Part shown: one piece after another, positions 1 to 14,200 of the stretch | Position numbering within the stretch: position 1 is the first letter of the stretch | How the letters are laid out: every line of letters begins with the position of its first letter | DNA from: Axinella damicornis | Taxonomy: Eukaryota > Porifera > Demospongiae > Axinellida > Axinellidae | Assembly (NCBI GenBank): GCA_963931865.1 | Contig: OZ007507.1 | Location: forward strand, 5,267,148-5,331,147 | Direction: 5' to 3' | Length of the DNA stretch: 64,000 bases | Notes under the pieces: generated by a model | The model's database searches: none | Told to the model about the DNA's origin: nothing | The model's input: only the letters and a program-made list of their open reading frames with translations | Position numbers and translations under genes: made by a program

Positions 1-361
1 AATTAGGCGCTACAATTATTATTCTTGCACTTATATCTGAGGTCATCAGAAAGACTGCATTACATAATACTGTAGAGGTGATGATCAATAGCTTTCCCTT
101 GATTTTAACGACTCACTTATAAGTACCGCTATCCCAGGCTCCTTCCCAGCTTTTGTTGCATACTGTATACATAAAACCAGAGGGGTTGGACACTTTTCTG
201 CGCACATGACTATGCGCTGCGTTTGAACGGAAATAACTGTGTTTTACGTTCCTAACCTCGCCGGCCTCGTTCTCACGTCAATATGGCCTGGGACCAAAGT
301 AAAACGTAAAGTGCCAACGAGAAGTGAAGCTACAGTTGGGGAGTCTGAAAGATAGGAAGTA

Positions 362-907
362 CCGTATTTCCACGATCAAACGCCGCACTCAATTAGGTGG
401 CCGCCCTCGAATAATAGCTGCACCTCCAGAAGGGCTGAACGAAATAAACGCCGCCCTTGTTTAGTAGCCGCGGCTAGTATTCGAACAGTCGGCGATCGAT
501 CGAAGCACTTTGTCTAGCCCTTGAGGACCGTGACTATTTCGCTGTGAGCGTGAAGAGAGGAGAACTGATTGTTGGTCATATTCCCCGAGAGCTGTCGAAG
601 CGTTTGGAGTTTTCTGTGGTCGAGGCACGGGAGGAGAGCGACGATCGGCGAAATCTTTCGTGACAGTAATGGCTTTGGCGTTTCCTACCGTTTTGTCGGG
701 ATGATTATGACAGTACCATGGCACGGCCCAGGGCTGAAACAAAACTTCTTTGTGCATACACGGTGCTCCAATGCGTTTCCTCGCTTCCTTGTTTATGCTG
801 AGTTTAATAAACGCCGCCTTCGATTAGTGGCCGCCCTCGAATAGTAGCTGCAGTAAATCGCGTGATGAAATAAATAGTAGCCGCGGCGTTTGATCGTGGA
901 AATACGG
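362..907. mobile_element. TIR element with CCGTATTTCCACGATC ends, TA-flanked
   Basis: The first and last 25 bases are perfect inverted copies (CCGTATTTCCACGATCAAAC...). Further inside, the two arms share GCCGCCCTCGAATA blocks. The flanks are TA on both sides (360-361 and 908-909). It is 546 bp with no transposase, so it is a non-autonomous element of a TA-targeting superfamily. Confidence 0.85.
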
Positions 908-945
908 TACACTGTGGGAAGGCTTCCAGTTGGAGTATACCGGGA

Positions 946-1350
946 GTGTCCCTTAACTCTGGCTTCTCCGCCATCCCACGCGGCCGATCCTTCAAGAGGC
1001 GGTACAGCCTAAGTGACCCTGGGGTTGAACGGGGTTTGAGAGCATATTTGGAATCTACTCCACTGAAGCCTTCGAATGATGTCAAGTTTGTTGAGATACT
1101 TGTAAAGACTACCGAGAACACACTTCAGAATAGCAAACATTAGCCTATGCAAGTAGCTAGGTGTCCAACCTCCTTTGACATAAAACTGGAGAGAGCCTGT
1201 ATGATTTGATCACATGCATGGTGACACACTAAGCACAGTTTTAGACATGGTTTTGACAGTCCAATTATCGGCCACACACTCCGTTTCAACCTCAATGATG
1301 CCACAGAGTTGTGTGACAGCAAGGAGTCCTGGATAGTCCACAACAAACAG
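946..1350 (+). CDS. Possible plus-strand gene fragment, unrecognised
   Basis: Two protein-like open segments sit just right of a TIR element. The first, 946-1143, reads SLSDPGVERGLRAYLESTP and KPSNDVKFVEIL and has a GTAAAG donor option. The second, about 1220-1350, follows an AAGCACAG acceptor and reads FRHGFDSPIIGHTLRFNLND, then ATELCDSKESWIVHNKQ. Composition looks coding, but no family is recognised and the 5-prime end is missing. It could be a decayed transposon gene. Confidence 0.25.
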
Positions 1351-1719
1351 ATGACAACAATATGAACACAGTCCCAGAAGAAAGTTGGGCCGGGACTAGT
1401 TAGCTATGTTGCTGACAAGATAGCTACTCGCCTGGCATAGCCTTGTGTCCACTTCCTCCAAGTTAGTATACAGGTTGTGCGTACATCACAAGGTAGACCC
1501 ATGCATGCAGGGAGACCACTTACAATAGCCTGGCATCCGCATATGAAACACAATGAGCAGACACTGGCCTATGACAGGCAGCAAAGTAGGTAGGTAGCTG
1601 GTCTAGTATTTCTTATGGGATCGTGTTCAAACGGTAATAGTTATTCTCGGAACTTTACAGTTGTTCATTGCTTCAGGCTCTCATCCCACTTTATGTACAG
1701 TTAGTCCAGCCAATAGACC

Positions 1720-1940
1720 CTCTCTACCTGGCCGGTCACACAAGCACGCAGAAGGTGGAGAGGGTATAGCAAACTTTGCATGTTTCTCTCGAATGCCAAT
1801 ACATGATCATGTTAACCCAGTAGGGTGCCATTGAAGATGAGTTCTGTATCCAGACAGACATCCAGGTCGGACTAGCTAACTTAACCAGGCCATGTGTGTA
1901 TGATCAGCCCATCGAAGAGTGTCTAGAAGGCTAGACTGGA
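1720..1940 (-). repeat. Dispersed repeat, opposite-strand copy of 16120-16385
   Basis: Reverse-complemented, this segment aligns with 16120-16385. Shared blocks include ATCAGCC, CCAACCTGGATG-like, TTGGCATTC, AGAAACATGC and CCCTCTCCACC with GACCGGCC. It contains a small internal hairpin around the CCCTCTC...GAGAGGG ends. Confidence 0.6.
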
Positions 1941-2239
1941 GCTCAGTCAAACAGGAGGTTTTCGTGATACTTCGCTACTGTCCAAAGGAACTCAAGTGGG
2001 TCCTTCACTGCCTTTGCTAGAAAGGCTTCTTTTTGAGTAGCTAATAGAGTGATAGTGTCAGAAAATGGCTTCAAATCCGCCATCTACACATGTACAGTAT
2101 AGCTACTATGAACACTTTATAAGAGCCAATTTACACACCATCTATGCTAATCAAGCTGCTGACATGGCTTGTAGGGTAGGGTAAGTTAGCATGCTTGCAA
2201 CTTTTGCTATCAACTATCCCATCTGTGCCCATAGGGTTC

Positions 2240-2830
2240 AACAAATTTTTCATCCTACAATTTCAACGTCTGACGTCACTCCCTTCAGTGTCCTTGTGAG
2301 ATAGGCTTTGTGCCAGCAAAAAGGGTGGAACTGGGGGAGGTGGGGTGGCACTAGGCTGAGATCATGTGGCTGAGTCTTAGCTGGTCATACTGAATCAGCT
2401 GTTTCTGCCCCACACATAAGTTCTCTCACCTAGTATATAGGTATCTGGGATGCATGGTTTCCCCAAGCTAAGTTGATTTAGAAGACGTTAATGAGTGGGT
2501 GTGGTTAGGTTCACGAATGTGCTGATGATGGCAGCCGAGTGTGCTTGTGTAGCTAGTTTGAGTACCTGACAGAAGATCACATGGTCAGTTTTTTGCAGTC
2601 TTCAAGAAAGAGTTACCTAAAAGATCAACTGCTAGCTAGTTCCATTGATACTTTAACCCTTTACCACCCACAGATTATGGAGGTCAGTTTTTTAGCTTGT
2701 AAGTTACTTAAACGCACCATGTCAGACCATGTCAAGTGTCAGCAAGGGCGCATCGAGTCACTGAAGGCGGCGAGAGGGCATGCAACATTAATAAACGGCA
2801 AAATGCTGAATATAGAATTCAAATTTTGAC
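2240..2830. repeat. Fragments of the TAACCCTTTACC repeat family
   Basis: From 2654 the sequence repeats the left part of the element at 43748 (TAACCCTTTACCACCC, GGAGGTCAGTTTTTTA, TTACTTAAAC). A second block near 2484-2520 (CGTTAATGAGTGGGTGTGGT) is the reverse complement of an internal block at about 43890-43915. The copy therefore looks rearranged or nested. Confidence 0.6.
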
Positions 2831-3639
2831 TGTATAAGCACGTGAACAGTAGGCACACGCCCCTCATGCGTGAACAGTAGGCGCGCGCCCCTTTTGTACT
2901 TATGATTGAGATGGCTGGCATTCCGTCTGTAGCGTTCGTCTTTGACGAGGACCTAGCTACCTAGCGTGAACTCCTTTCGATGCTATCATTCCCTCCCTCC
3001 AACTTACGCAACAGCAAATGTCGAGCTGTTGTGCTGTTGTCGAGAGCGGCAAATGTTGGCTTGCATCCGGCGACACTTTCCGAATCTGGGCCTGCTACAC
3101 TGGTAGGAGAGCTACCCGGACTAGAAGAAGTACTTGGGCTAGAGATCGCTTGGATGGCGTTTCTGTACCGACATCGGTAGCACTCGTACTCATCTTCCTT
3201 GCCCAGGAATAAGTTCCGTCAAACGTCCGTAACCGTACCGTGCACGCAATTTCGTGTGCTTAACCGGAAACGTTATTTTTAGTAACACTCAGCACTATGC
3301 CGTCTATACGTGTGCAATAGGAAGTTGCATGCCCTCTCGCCGCCTTTGGCGGCTCGATGCGCCCTTGGCGGCTCGATGCGCCCTTGGTGTCAGTATACAA
3401 CCAAAGTTAGCTACAGTTGGCTTCACAGGTACAGTGGCCATACCGACGGCATACAATGACACCCTCCAACAAACAGAATAGTAATTAGGCTGCGAATGAT
3501 ATTCATGACCTACATAATGAGACCCTCTGTCGGAGGTACAGTCAGGGTACGGTTGGACAGAGATTCAGTGCTCGGTTCAGCTTCAGCTTGCCTATCTCTT
3601 GACTGCTAATCCTACATTTCAGCAGTTTTTCCCATGCCA

Positions 3640-3680
3640 TTAAGAGGGTCCAACTATGTAGGTCATAGTCACTATGGACT
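3640..3680 (-). CDS. Tbx4/5: T-box gene, putative terminal exon and stop
   Basis: 41-nt segment after a strong polypyrimidine-tract acceptor (CTTTTTTTCTCAG). Joined in phase 1 it adds [12 protein letters not shown] and a stop at 3640. The intron before it would be only 37 nt (3681-3717), very short but not impossible in compact animal genomes. The alternative is read-through of the 3718 donor into an open frame that stops at 3542. No canonical AATAAA was found just downstream. Confidence 0.5.
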
Positions 3681-5249
3681 CTGAGAAAAAAAGGAAACAC
3701 AAAATGTGGTGTCCTACCTGCTGTATGCAACAATGTAGCAGTTTGCTGTGAATACGGCCCCAAATCTTGTCCTGGATAGTGCGCCATGTACATGGACTGA
3801 GAGGGCCTGGCTTCAGAGGTAAAGGAGCCTGGTTGATCGAAAGGGGGTGGACTGGAGGTGGAGCTGGACCTAGACACAGCACTATCCCTGTGGGAAGCCA
3901 AACCAAGAAACAGTAATAGGGTACTAAGTACTTTTAGCAAAACACCTGCTGGTTTTCATAAGCAAATTAAATTCTTCACCAAGAAAATATTACCAGGGCA
4001 GTGAATAAACTACAATGGGATAAGGTTATGGGATTACACAGACATAATGGCTGAGTGGACTCCACCCAAGCACTTGAAACACAGTACCCACTAATTTGAT
4101 TGCTAAAAAGTTTTAGGAGCTCTACGCTCTACTATACCTTCTTGTTCCACAGAGTTCAGATCCTCTGAAGCCTTTTGCAAAGGGGTTGTATTCAATCTTC
4201 AACTGTGTAATCTGCAGGAGGGGGAATTTTTCTAATTTACTGCTTATGTACCCACTAATCCAGTTTTGCATGTCCCTACACAAGGAAATTACAAATTAAG
4301 CTCTCAACAAGTTTTGTCATTAGCAAAAACTCTGTGACCACCACTCGTGCCTACTAAGGCATGGTTTAATGTATTGCACGTTACACGGAGATTCATTATA
4401 GTGTGCGAAATTAATCATTTAGTATACGGAGAAAGAAAATGGCGGTGTAAATAAACAAGTAGAGTATGGTCTACCAGTATGCCTCTCTGGTTGATAGTTG
4501 TAGCTTCGCTTCATGATAGTCGTAGTCTATACCTTTGTTAGTTGTTTGTGGTACTCCGCGGTGCCACTCCTGTGTGGATTTCGGACGGCAGTATATACTT
4601 GACCTTCAGACTGCAAGCCATTGGTAAACCGGAAGTTCGCTAGGCGGCATGTAGGACCTTTCTGTATTTTGTAGTTATACTCAAATACGGAGTCTTCGTG
4701 GCGAAAGAAAAACTTTGGCCTGATGGATTTCCGACACGTTCACAAAGTGCCGAGATACAGGAGAATCTAAGTGTACCTCGGTCTGATCTGATGTACAAAC
4801 GGCCCCACCCAGCGAGAACGCAAAATCGAAATGCTAATCCATCAGGTGAGATTTTAGATTAGGCTTATATATTGTCGTTGACTTCCAAAGTGAACGAATT
4901 ACTGAAGGTTTTACATACCGCCTAACGCGAAGTTTATTTTAATCGGCATTACGTCATCAATCGGCCATGTTTGTTTACAGGAAGTAGTGGGCGTGGCTAA
5001 AAACAATGTAAATGTAAACTATAATGGTTTGGGATATCAGATCTACAATTTTATTTCTTAATACAAAAATGAAAGGGGGTATAACAGTAGGATGAAAACA
5101 ACTGCTCCATATGCCCATTTTTCAGCTCTCCCGCGCCTTAAGTGGCCTGAGCATGATGATGGGATTACGTTTCTTTTAGCCCCCCCTAAACGGTACACTG
5201 CTGCGCACTATTCAATCGCCCACCCAAACTTTCTCTATGTAGTGTTTAG

Positions 5250-5282
<33 letters not shown>

Positions 5283-8200
5283 ACATTTTCTGAAATAAAC
5301 CCTGCCATGGATTGTCATGGCAGCTAGCTACATAACCAAATAGTACCTTTTGATTCTGGTATGCCGTAACTCCCATAAACTGTGTCTCTGGAAATATGTG
5401 GGTGCTGAAGCTGTCACTTTCACCCTGTTGCATTGTTAGTGCTTTTTCATCGCTGGCCTTTACTACGTGTATTCTTGGTTGATACTTATGCATCGAGTTC
5501 AAAATGACCTGGAGAGAAGAAAAATACAAAGTCTTCACATCAGGTTGTTATTAGTCTTGTCCTAGCAACTCTAAAGTCAGAACACGAAACATTTCTGGAA
5601 ACATGACCAGGTTGCAAGTCTTGCAATAGGAAAGCTGATTGCCCAAAACCACAATATGATTATCCCCTATGAAATTTTATGCAAGAAGCAAAATGTTCTA
5701 ATATTATATTGGCAATCTGCTTTCCTGTTGCAAGATTTTCGCAATCTGCTGTACCAATCTAGCCCTAATCCCCTATCACACCCCCTAATCTAATTATCAA
5801 GGTGTGGTAGGTTCCCAGGCCATTTATATCCCATGTTTGCTTAGTAGCAGTAGTGGTAGACTGAAGGAAGATGGATACATCATCAGCGGATGAGAGCACT
5901 AATGTACATGTAAGTACAGGGGAGATTAGTCTCGGCCCCAGACCCAAACCAACCCCAGCACAGATCGCTACTAGATGCGATCCGTGCTGGGGTGGTTTGG
6001 GTCTGGGACCGAGACTAAGGGGAGATCAGAGCACTGACAGTAAGCTATATAAGAGGAAGTGACACTATAAACACAGGGTTGAAGCATAAACTGTCAATTA
6101 TCGCCGTCCACATCTATCTCAGCCCCAGACATGCCGTGCACATCAGCTACTTCATAAACAGATGATCTATCAATCAAGTTGACCTCTGGCCAGAAAGAAA
6201 CGGAGGAGGAAACTGAGCAAGTCAGCTCTGATGAATGCTCCGTTTGCTTTGGACTGTACTGCTATGTGCTTGTGGAAGATGGGTGCACGAAGACTGTTTG
6301 CTGATAGTAGTGGGCAGGAGAGGTTCTGCACCTCCTGCACTTCTGCTTATGCATAACGATACTGTGTACTTGTGTACGTCAATCATTTTCAATGTATTTA
6401 CACTTTAAAAACACTTTCAATAATTTGAAGTGACACATTGCAAGATATTCTGAAACACAGAGATCAGGTTTTATCTGGGCAAGCATGAGTGAGCCCCACA
6501 TACACATTTTCATTCCACAACTCATTCACGCTCGAGCACCCCACAATGCAATGTATTCTCCTTGTTTTAGTCATTACACTATGAGTATATGCTGGGGTCA
6601 GCAGTTCACCTGGACGATAATTACAAATTAAACTTTCCGTGGTCGACGATACTCCGTAATGGTTGCCGATAATTGGAAAGATAGTACGCGTGTGGGATGC
6701 TCTGTATCTAAATACCCGTTTTGGGGGTTGCATGGATGGTCTTGTAAAAGAAAGTTTGATCTTCAATCTGGAGAAGTTGCATATCTGTATGACGATCAGT
6801 GAGTGAGCTACATAGCGAGAAACAACTTTCAGCTGATAATTGGCAGACTACACTATGGCAACACTATGTTTACAGTGATGGGGCTAGTGCATGTCATAAA
6901 AGACAGTGAAAGTGATTTTTTCTGTTCATGCTATCCATGCACGTCCTGCAGAGTATGTGGATGTGCTGGACCAGTGCCGCATGCTCATAGGCCACGTGTG
7001 ACGTGCCTACTAGACTCTTTCAGCTAGCCTGACTCACAGCTACTATTTTGTGCATTATGGTGTGTACATTTGCATCTCTGTAGCAGGCAATAGCATAGGA
7101 TTTTAGTTGTACTAGAGGAATGTATGACAATGAGGGGCGAGCCTGACAATTGCACACGTGCTGAACAAAGTGGAGTTGCACGCACATGACTGTCATCAGA
7201 ATGTGAGTGAGCATATATAGCACAACCTCAAGCCACAGAATGACACTACAAACTCTAGATGAGAAGTTCGAGGAGCCAGATTGCTCATGGTTCGTGTCTC
7301 AACTCATATGTGAATCATTAATATTATGCATGCAAGACACACAAAATAAGAGCTACAAGTGATTTACGGCATGATATACGACAGTTATATAGTCGTAGAA
7401 ACTAACCCGTATATGTGATCACTCAAGCTCGCCAAATTACCAGATTCCATGACATACACAGTGACAGACATCGAAATCGCACATAACCTTTCGATATTCA
7501 TGCACCAATGAGTGCCAGACACCAAGATGCCATGCGGGATAAGTACTCTAGTTGGCTACTAGGAGAATGCAGGGCATTGTGGGGCTCACCTGACAAACTG
7601 ACGTACTGCATGCCAATAATCATTTTCTGAGTGATGATAGGCTGGGAGGCCCGGGCGGCACGGCGCAGCTAATAAGGGAAGCTGGGGGTGGGGCCTGCGA
7701 TGTAGCCAATTGTCGTTCATCATTGACGGTCTGCAGCTGCAGTTTCAAGTTCGTGGTAGCCTCGTTCCCAGTCCCACGCCCAGCTTTTCGTTGCTTACCC
7801 TACTGCAAGCGACATAGGTACGGCAAGCAATGAAAAGCTGGGCGTGGGACTGGGAACCCTGCAAGTCTGTAGACAGTAGTAGCTACGTAGTTTGTAGCAC
7901 CGGCGTAAAGCGTAGCAGGCTCTACTCGGTACTGTCGTGCGGGCGACTTGTACGCGTGTTGCCCTACGGGTGGCGCAACATTACAATTTTCCACTTGGAT
8001 ATACGGTCATACGCTAAATCGGACAGACACCAACTGGACGGACATCCTGAAGAGCACGACTATGTGGGGCTCGCAGCTCGCTCAGGCTCGCCCCAATTAA
8101 TTGGGATGGGTTTAGCCTCAGTCCACTGTCCTTCTGTGGATGCATGTGTAAGTTGGAGCTGCATGTGGAATGGGAGATCTTTCCAAGGCTAATAATGAAT

Positions 8201-11200
8201 TCAGCTGCCATGTGTACAGCCATCTGTCCTGCTGAGCATACGTATGTATCATATTCAAGATCAGTGTACAGCGTGTATAACACCAGGTCTGTGTCTGCTT
8301 TCAGCTTTTCAACTCAGTTCCTGCATGCGTTTAGTCTCGGTCCCAGACCCAAACATCCCCAGCACGGATAAACAGTCTGGGAACGAGACTAGCAAGCGTT
8401 GTGTCTATGATTATGGTCTGAGTCACCCTGCCAAGCTTGCTTAGTCTTGCCCTACAGTGTCATTTAGTAAATATAAGTGCTGTGATTCACACATACTTAT
8501 TGCCCACCCCAGTCCCTAAACGAAATGGGGGAGGCCTGGGAACAAGGCTACCACTGTGTATGGGTGGCACTCACATTGTCCAAATAGGGTCGTTGATTAT
8601 ACGTATAGACTGCCCACAACCAACAAAAGGAACCTCAGTTGTAGCTTAAATTCTCTTTTGCAAGTGGTTCCTGAATGTGTTCCAGACCTCAGAGAGCCCT
8701 CCAAGCTAGTGCTTTAGCTACATACGTACAGGCAGCTCCATTCCTGACTGTACATCACTGTTTGAAAATTTCTTGCATCATGGGTAAATTTCAGTTTGAA
8801 AGTGCTGACCAACTGAACAGTCTACCTATTCAATGGCTGCAACAAGGATGGAGACCACTCTTTGAATGGCGTGCTATACGGCCAAAGCACCCAGCTATTG
8901 ATGGAGTAGGTCTTTTCAAGTTCAGTGGGGATGGTAGTCAGTATAGTCAGTACCTTGTTATGATACAAACTTCACTCAGTCCATATGCGAACCATGAGTC
9001 CAAAGCTTCGAGAGCGGTAGGCGAGGGCAGTGGCACTTAAGGCATTGACGCTAGTCGTAAGGGTCGTAAGGCACGATGCCCACAGATGCTGGCTACTCTC
9101 GGTCTGGTATCCCACAGTCAGCTCAAGCTCAACTGTTTCACTGAGAGTTCATTGTTCCATTGTTGCTTTTCAGACAGTCATTGAAGGGAAATAACAAGCA
9201 CACATGGACAGCCTGTACATGGCTGAAAACAATTATACCACAAAATTTAATTGTAGGAGTGGTGAGTCTGGCAGAAGCGGACACACGTACACAGATCCAG
9301 CACACCATGTGCTCAGTAGGACAGATGATGGCAGCCGTACAGACAGATGAGAACACTCCAATGACAGTAGATAGACAGCTTGTTGATGAATGTTGGTCAT
9401 TGATCGATGAACAGACGGCATGGACCAGAAGAGGGAGGACACGACGTCATGTCTTGACAAAATCACGTGGTTAGTTATCATTCCTAGCATTCTTGAATGC
9501 ATATTAAATGTATACTCGGTCCTAGCAGTGGACTACATCAGGGCGCTCGATCTGTCACCATCTTTGTTACCATGCAACATGTCAATGAACTATCATTGGA
9601 GTGAGAATTGGCAGGGTGCAGCGAAGATGATGACATTTGGGCAGGTGTCTCTGAGAGGTATAGTAGCAGTAGTTGACAGTTGTAGTATGCTGGAACTCAA
9701 AAGGAATATTGATCAGCTGCTTTTGATAAGGAGAAACAGCAAGATATCTGTCAGGCATAATGCAAGCTACATACTGACTACTGCAGTTACAGAATTCAAT
9801 TTTGACATCTGGCATTTTATTTTGGCAAGTTTCCAAGCCATGTTTTAAGTAGCTTCACTCGCTTCGCTCACTCAGCTACTTCCCCCTCGTTCGTCTATGT
9901 GAGTAATCTGGCTCTCTGTGCAGAGCTGCTGCTCTCTGATTGCGTCCGCTTCAGCTGCTGTTCCCCGATTGCATCGATCCATTCCGCTTCAGCTGCTGGT
10001 CGCCGCTTGCGTCCACTTCAACTGTTGCTCCTGGATTGCGTCCGCTTCAGCTGCAGTTCCCCGATTGCGTCCACATCAACTGCTGCTCCCCGATTGCATC
10101 CGCTTGTAGCCCCAGCTGTTCTGGAATATATTCCAGCCCATGCCCAATGTTCTCAAACATTCTTCGCGGAGTTCAAGGCTCAGTAAATTGAAGTACAAAT
10201 TTCATGCATCACTAGTTCCCACCCCGACCCATGCCCACTTCCGTCACGCACACACAGACACACACACACGTTAAAATCTTAACGTATTGATTGCAGTGGA
10301 CCTGACAGCATCCTTTTAGTTTGCAACGGTTTGGTGTTCCAAGAGATTTGGTGACATTAAAGCAATCCCGATTCAAGCCTGGAACACTCCCTTCGGAGGT
10401 GGCAGGGCAAAAGTGCGCAGGCTATAAACGAAAGGTAGTGAGTTATGACGTTGGAGGTGCTTTACGCCTCCACAAAAGCTTATACCTCCACAAAGTTTTT
10501 CACCTGTCATTAGGAAGGGTTCCGAGTCATACGTAGCAGCTTCATGCTTTCCACTGCCCTGCTACTGCTTTCTGCTTCAGCGCTGTCTTCCTAAGCATCA
10601 CGCACTGCGTGGTGATTGTGCCATCATCATACATCCTAGTAAACTAGGGGCATGCCCACAGGTGTGTTAGTCAGCCTCCTCAGAGGCTGCATCATTTTCA
10701 GTCATCATGAAGCACTCTCGTGGTAACTTTTGTGTGAACGAGGTAATGGAGGTTAAATTTCTTACAGAAGTGGCATATATAAAAGTATTCTGCAAAACGT
10801 GGTGGGGCAATTGCTTACTTGCCCTATCGTGTGCGTCAACCATACAATTATCACCAATGGAGGAGCAGCAATCAAGGAGCTGCATCGCTTCTATAGTGAC
10901 ATAATAGATTCTAATCTGCAGGCTAAGTTTGCGACACATCTTGTTTCAGCCCCGGAACACCTAATGGTTCTATGCTACGAAACAGAACAGCCCCTCACGG
11001 ACATGCATATATGGGGGCTGCACTACCCCACAAAAGGACACAAAACTGTCACATTGTGATTGGTAGCTATGCATGTAATTATTTGTGGAATGTGATGAGC
11101 TATATAGCCCCAGGATAAAGATCAGGAGTTTACTATCATTTCCACAAACACACCTCCTCCTCCACAATTCGTACAGCCTACTACAACTTTGTATATACAC

Positions 11201-14200
11201 ACCTACACATTGGTCAGTAGTACTGACTATGTTTGTTAGATCATGTCACAGAAGATTGGCAGCGTATGGCTTTAGTTACACAACCAAGTTGAGTGTCTTA
11301 TGTAAGCAGAGATGAGGCTTGTATGCAGGACAACAATATGATTCAGAATTCCACTTACATATCCCAATTGATCCAAATGGTTATTGGTGATTTTCAACTT
11401 CTGAAAGGAGACTAGCTGCTTTTCCCAAACAGATCCATTAGCAGGGCTGTCTGGATGGACGTATAATCTTCCAGGCAGTGCAGGCTCCGCTTTGCCCGTG
11501 ACTACCCACTCAGAGTCATGAAACTTATATCTGTTGTCTCCAACAGGAACAATGTCCATAACGATGATATACTTGGAATCCGGTTCTAGACCAGATACAC
11601 TAATCTTGATGACAGGAAACATCCTCCTGTGGGTGTGTGTGTGTGTGTGTGTATGTGTGTGCACGTGCGTGTATGTATGTGTGCATGTGTGTGTGATGTG
11701 TGTGTGAGCATGTACAAATGTGTGTGTGTGGATGTGAGTGCTAATGTATAATATTGCCCTGCAATATGTAAGCACTTGCAGTACCAAAAACAGGTTTAGC
11801 GTATACAAACTAAGACATTCATTGTGTAGGCCTGACATGCGCATTGGGATGACGTCCTGCCATTTTCAGGCATTCCCACCAAGTTTATGTCAGTGCCGTA
11901 CGAAAAGCAGAGGAAGCATTTCACAAGTGATGTCGCATGCTGGAGTCATGCATGCATGACTAACTATTGGTACAATACAGACACTAGCTGAAATCGTGAC
12001 CTATGCAGACCGATTAGTTGCTTCCCATTCTGAAGGCACTCAGCAATAAGATTACAAACGGCCAATCCAACATGCTAAGGCCACTGACGGACAGCTGCGA
12101 TTCCTGATCAAGCTATAGTATTTGGGAATGAGGCTTACATGTACATCCCATGCCAACTTGATATGACTCATTGTATATACGTATGATACATGGCTTAAGT
12201 TAAGCAGCTGACCATTGTGACAATAATGATTCCCTTTTTGATACTGCAGGCAACAAATGAAACTGGCTAAATTGCAACAGAGGACACTGTTACTGATGCT
12301 GGTTCGTATTATTGAGGTCATTCATGTCATGCTACAAAGGTCTTTCCCTCCATTTTCAATAGTGGGATTTCCCCAAAACATACCAGGGACTTACAGAAAA
12401 ACCTACTCAGTTAATTTATAAGGGTGTTTCACTTTGTACCTGTGCGTGCCCTAATATAGGGAGAAATCATACATTCAAATGCCACTCTGCATCCGTTTTA
12501 AGGTTGTACCCGTAAGTGAAATGCCTCACATGCTTTTGTGAATCTACCAGAATAGTTCTTCATTGATGATCTTAATTAATGCAAACAAGCAGAATCAATT
12601 CAGGTTTCCACGGAAACCATGAGAACTACAAAGAGAATGTTGGAGTACAGGTGTTCCATTCATTAAGATCCGACTGATCTTAACATGAATGCTCATAAGT
12701 GGCTTAGTGGAGCTTTGAAGTTCAATAAGTATTATGGCTACCCATGCACAAACATTCTTTGCATGTACAAACATTAACCTTGTTCTCAGGTGGCTTGGGG
12801 GTTGAGTATGTCTCGGCAAACGTTCAACTTATGGTACTATAGCTACATGGAACCATCTACATGAATCAGCAGTCACCAATAATACTCCTGCTGGCTGCCA
12901 AAAGTCATCAACATCGAATAGCACTAGACACAAAGCGCACTCATAAACGAGCATCAACGGTGAACTCACTTCCATGTAGCAAGTTTTGCTATGAAAGTTT
13001 AGTCGCAGACAAAAGTTGTCTTCTGTTCCATACAGCTTCATCTCTAGCCTCATTCATTCCCAGCTGCATGTCATCATAGGAACAAAACAGCCTAAGAGGT
13101 CAAATTGCAACATTGCTGCATATGCATGGGGGGGATAGTCGTTCCTGCAAACCCCCACAGCAACAGAGCTTCCTTGACACGTACAAGACAGCAAAGTCGC
13201 TGCGGTCACAGAGGTTAACCCCCACTAATACTTCATAAACATCGCTGGTGGAAAGAACCCAATAGCAATATGGCAGTAGCTGAGCAGTGAATATTGGATT
13301 AGTGCAACATAGTTCGAATCTGCTAAGAATGGACATTCATGCTCGTGGAAGCAACTGCTTCAATGTAAGCTTTCACAAAGTCAAGCAGAAAGTTCCTCTA
13401 ACAAAAGCCACGTGCAGGATGCCTAAGCCAGCATGGTCAACAGAATGTGCAATTGCAACATTTGGAAAGATGACTGTGATTATTAGTGCATGACGTAATT
13501 GCTTTTAAAATTGTCATGTGATGACATTCTGAAAGTTGGTTGGCAGTGCTACCGTCCTGGCAGTCGAAGTAAACCCTTTGAAATTGCAATGGCATTTCTC
13601 ATCCTACAAATTCAAGGCCGTAGGAGCCACTACGGCCGGCCCAGCCATGGCCGTACCGGTTTTGACCTTGGAAAAAAATCTATCGAGTGGACATGTAACT
13701 ATAGATACGAAAGTGCGAGCGCTCGAGCGAGACCAGTGCAGCTCGTAGTCTCGTTCACACCGGGACTTGCAATCCGCGTACATCTGGAACTTGCAGTGCA
13801 AAGCACAAAGGTGCCACGAGAGCCCATCCCGAAAATGAAGGCAAAATTTTTTTCTCTGACACTGCCTTAGGCATCGTATAACTTAACATTGGCCGGACAG
13901 GTTTGTTTTTGCTTCCTACGACCCTGAAATGCCCTGGGACGAAGCCACTTCAACTCTGACTTGCATTCTTCCAGAGGGCAGTGAGCCTTGTGGTGATGCC
14001 TTCCTCAGTCTGTCATTGTGATGTACCTTCCTTTCAATATGCCCCCTTTGGCTTACATCAGCACTGCACTATGGGCTTTGGAGATAAGCTCTGGTCGCTT
14101 TGCAAGCAGAAAGGGCGGGACAGGGAGAGGCAGGTGGGCATCATCCGAAGGGTGACAACACATGTGGCTGTTGTGTTCGGCTGTAGAAAGGCCTTGGTCG

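Larger units (their letters stand above)
910..3639. other. Region left of the T-box gene, no confident gene
   Basis: Apart from the weak plus-strand segments at 946-1350 and the repeat fragments at 1720-1940 and 2240-2830, I see no supported feature. Open frames near 3000-3480 overlap in several frames and have no recognisable motif. The stretch 3300-3400 carries short GGCGGCTCGATGCGCCCTT repeats. Confidence 0.5.

Noticed and set aside
9899..10191. Three overlapping open frames rich in Cys, Ser and Leu
   Set aside because: All read the same degenerate minisatellite.
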